Assembly: GCA_902767195.1 (NCBI GenBank)
Contig: CACXGS010000406.1
Coordinates: forward strand, 1 to 6,763
Direction of reading: 5' to 3'
Origin: an uncultured Lachnospiraceae bacterium
GTDB lineage: Bacteria > Bacillota_A > Clostridia > Lachnospirales > Lachnospiraceae
DNA: 6,763 bases
This document shows, one piece after another, positions 5,698 through 6,763 of the stretch. Position 1 is the stretch's first letter; the number at the start of each line of letters is the position of its first letter. The notes beneath the pieces were generated by a model that was given only the letters and a program-made list of their open reading frames with translations, was not told where the DNA came from and made no database searches. The position numbers and the translations under genes are program-made.

Positions 5698-6763
5698 AAG
5701 CTGTGTATCCTTTGACGAATCCTCTCTCATGGCTGCCTTCTGCTCATCCGTCACTTCTACTTTATAATCAGGCTCAAATCCTACACCGTGGATATTCTTT
5801 CCATTCGGTGAGTAGTATTTGGCTGTAGTAAGCTTCAAAGCCGATCCGTCTGACATGGGAATCACGGACTGGACGATCCCCTTGCCGTAAGTTTTCATTC
5901 CGACCGTCTTCGCCAGATTGTAATCGATGAGACATCCTGTAAAGATCTCCGAAGCGCTGGCGGTGTTTTCGTTGACCAGAAGAACCATGGGAACAGTCAG
6001 GGTCTTGTCACTGTTGCTGTTGTATTCACTTCGATTACCGTATTTATCTTCGGTATATGTGAGCAGTTTCCCCTTCGGAATAATGCGGGAAAGCATGTTG
6101 ACGCAGCTGTCTACCAGCCCGCCTCCGTCATCACGGAAATCAATGATCAGACCTTTCATATTCTGCTGCTCCAGATCATTAACCGCTTCAATGAACTTCT
6201 CGTCTGTATTCTCCAGGAACTGGGTTACTTCGATATACCCGATCTTATTATCGAGCATTTTATAATCGACCGTCTCAATCTGGACGGTGGTCTTCTCGAC
6301 TTCTACCTCAATCTCCTTGCCTTCTCTGTAAATCTTCAGCAAAGCGGTCTTCTTATCCGGTCTCTTGATCTCGGCAACCACTTCGCTGATGGACATATCC
6401 GTAGTCTCTTTGCCGTTGACGGTCACAATATAATCCCCGGGCTTGAGACCCGCTTTCTCTGCCGGCGTGTTTTTAAATACGCCCTCGATCAGGGCATAGT
6501 TGGTGCCGGGATCCTTCATAACGGTCACACCGATCCCCTGATAAGTTCCCGAATCCTCCTCCAGAAGGTCCTGATAATCCTTGGGCGAGTAATACTCTGC
6601 GTATTTGTCTTCCAGCCCTTTGACGAATCCGTCATAGACTCCTTCTTCCAGCTTGTTGTTGTCTACGCCTGTGAGATAGTAATTATCCACCAGGCTCTCC
6701 AGCTTCTCAAGCTTATCTGCGATGGCACTGTTATTCAGTTCCGATGCTTTATCCGAGGTGGAA
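5671..6763 (-). CDS. S41 family C-terminal processing peptidase (CtpA/CtpB/Prc type), N-terminus beyond window edge
   Basis: The 363 visible residues (counted from the first whole codon at 6762) are most of a CtpA/B-type serine protease, normally secreted or membrane-anchored outside the cell. The frame is open to the right edge; the signal or anchor segment is outside. The start-like GTG at 6690 is internal, because family-like sequence (KLEKLESLVDNYYL) runs through it. Order: N-terminal helices (to about 65), PDZ domain (about 72-155) with GIGVTV (76-81) and NTPAEKAGLKPGD (98-110), then the protease core. The active site is complete: Ser269 in NTASASE (first Ser of SAS), Lys294 in TYGKG, 25 residues on, and Gln298, as in the Ser-Lys-Gln triad of CtpB. 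The loop usually written LRxNPGG reads FRDDGGG (209-215), lacking the proline. The end (about 338-363) is charged. Its stop is three bases from that of the convergent gene. In B. subtilis CtpB acts in sporulation signalling; the role here is not determined. Confidence 0.95.
   Translation of the reverse strand, partial: STSDKASELNNSAIADKLEKLESLVDNYYLTGVDNNKLEEGVYDGFVKGLEDKYAEYYSPKDYQDLLEEDSGTYQGIGVTVMKDPGTNYALIEGVFKNTPAEKAGLKPGDYIVTVNGKETTDMSISEVVAEIKRPDKKTALLKIYREGKEIEVEVEKTTVQIETVDYKMLDNKIGYIEVTQFLENTDEKFIEAVNDLEQQNMKGLIIDFRDDGGGLVDSCVNMLSRIIPKGKLLTYTEDKYGNRSEYNSNSDKTLTVPMVLLVNENTASASEIFTGCLIDYNLAKTVGMKTYGKGIVQSVIPMSDGSALKLTTAKYYSPNGKNIHGVGFEPDYKVEVTDEQKAAMREDSSKDTQLKKAISLFK

Noticed and set aside
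6688..6690. GTG as a possible start of the S41 peptidase.
   Set aside because: The frame stays open to the window edge, and the family-like helix before it continues through this codon; it is an internal valine.
1..6763. An undescribed defence, mobile or biosynthetic system.
   Set aside because: Six of the seven genes are recognised housekeeping families with intact motifs as far as visible, and nothing points to phage, transposon, toxin-antitoxin or repeat arrays.

Overview
The window looks like chromosomal housekeeping DNA from an anaerobic Firmicute, most likely a Lachnospiraceae-type Clostridia. The grounds are purine-rich GGAGG ribosome binding sites, G+C near half by eye, a stand-alone RelQ-type alarmone synthetase, and a 158-residue protein that resembles DUF5721, which I know mainly from Lachnospiraceae. 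The taxonomic call is inference. There are no RNA genes, insertion sequences, CRISPR repeats or phage genes, and no gap between genes exceeds about 105 bases.

Layout from right to left, the direction most genes are read. An S41 C-terminal processing peptidase enters from the right edge without its N-terminus and ends at 5671. It faces a plus-strand gene (5191-5667, DUF5721-like) whose stop lies three bases away. A 105-base divergent region (5086-5190) separates that gene from a run of minus-strand genes: M18 aminopeptidase (5085-3808), ribonuclease HI (3789-3331), RelQ (3254-2451), an RsmF/NOP2-type rRNA m5C methyltransferase (2437-956) and a YgiQ-family radical SAM protein (873 to the left edge, C-terminal half missing).

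Spacing suggests three transcription units in this run. Aminopeptidase and ribonuclease HI are 18 bases apart and probably co-transcribed. RelQ and the methyltransferase are 13 bases apart and follow an A+T-rich gap with a good extended -10 promoter. The YgiQ gene follows an 82-base gap with another extended -10 promoter.

By function the window joins protein turnover (M18 and S41 peptidases), RNA:DNA hybrid removal (ribonuclease HI), stringent signalling (RelQ) and ribosome modification (methyltransferase). RelQ and the methyltransferase are the most meaningful pairing, since both bear on translation. I do not see a convincing undescribed multi-gene system. The most interesting signals are a terminator-like hairpin inside the methyltransferase reading frame, palindromes in the divergent promoter region, and the uncharacterised DUF5721-like gene.
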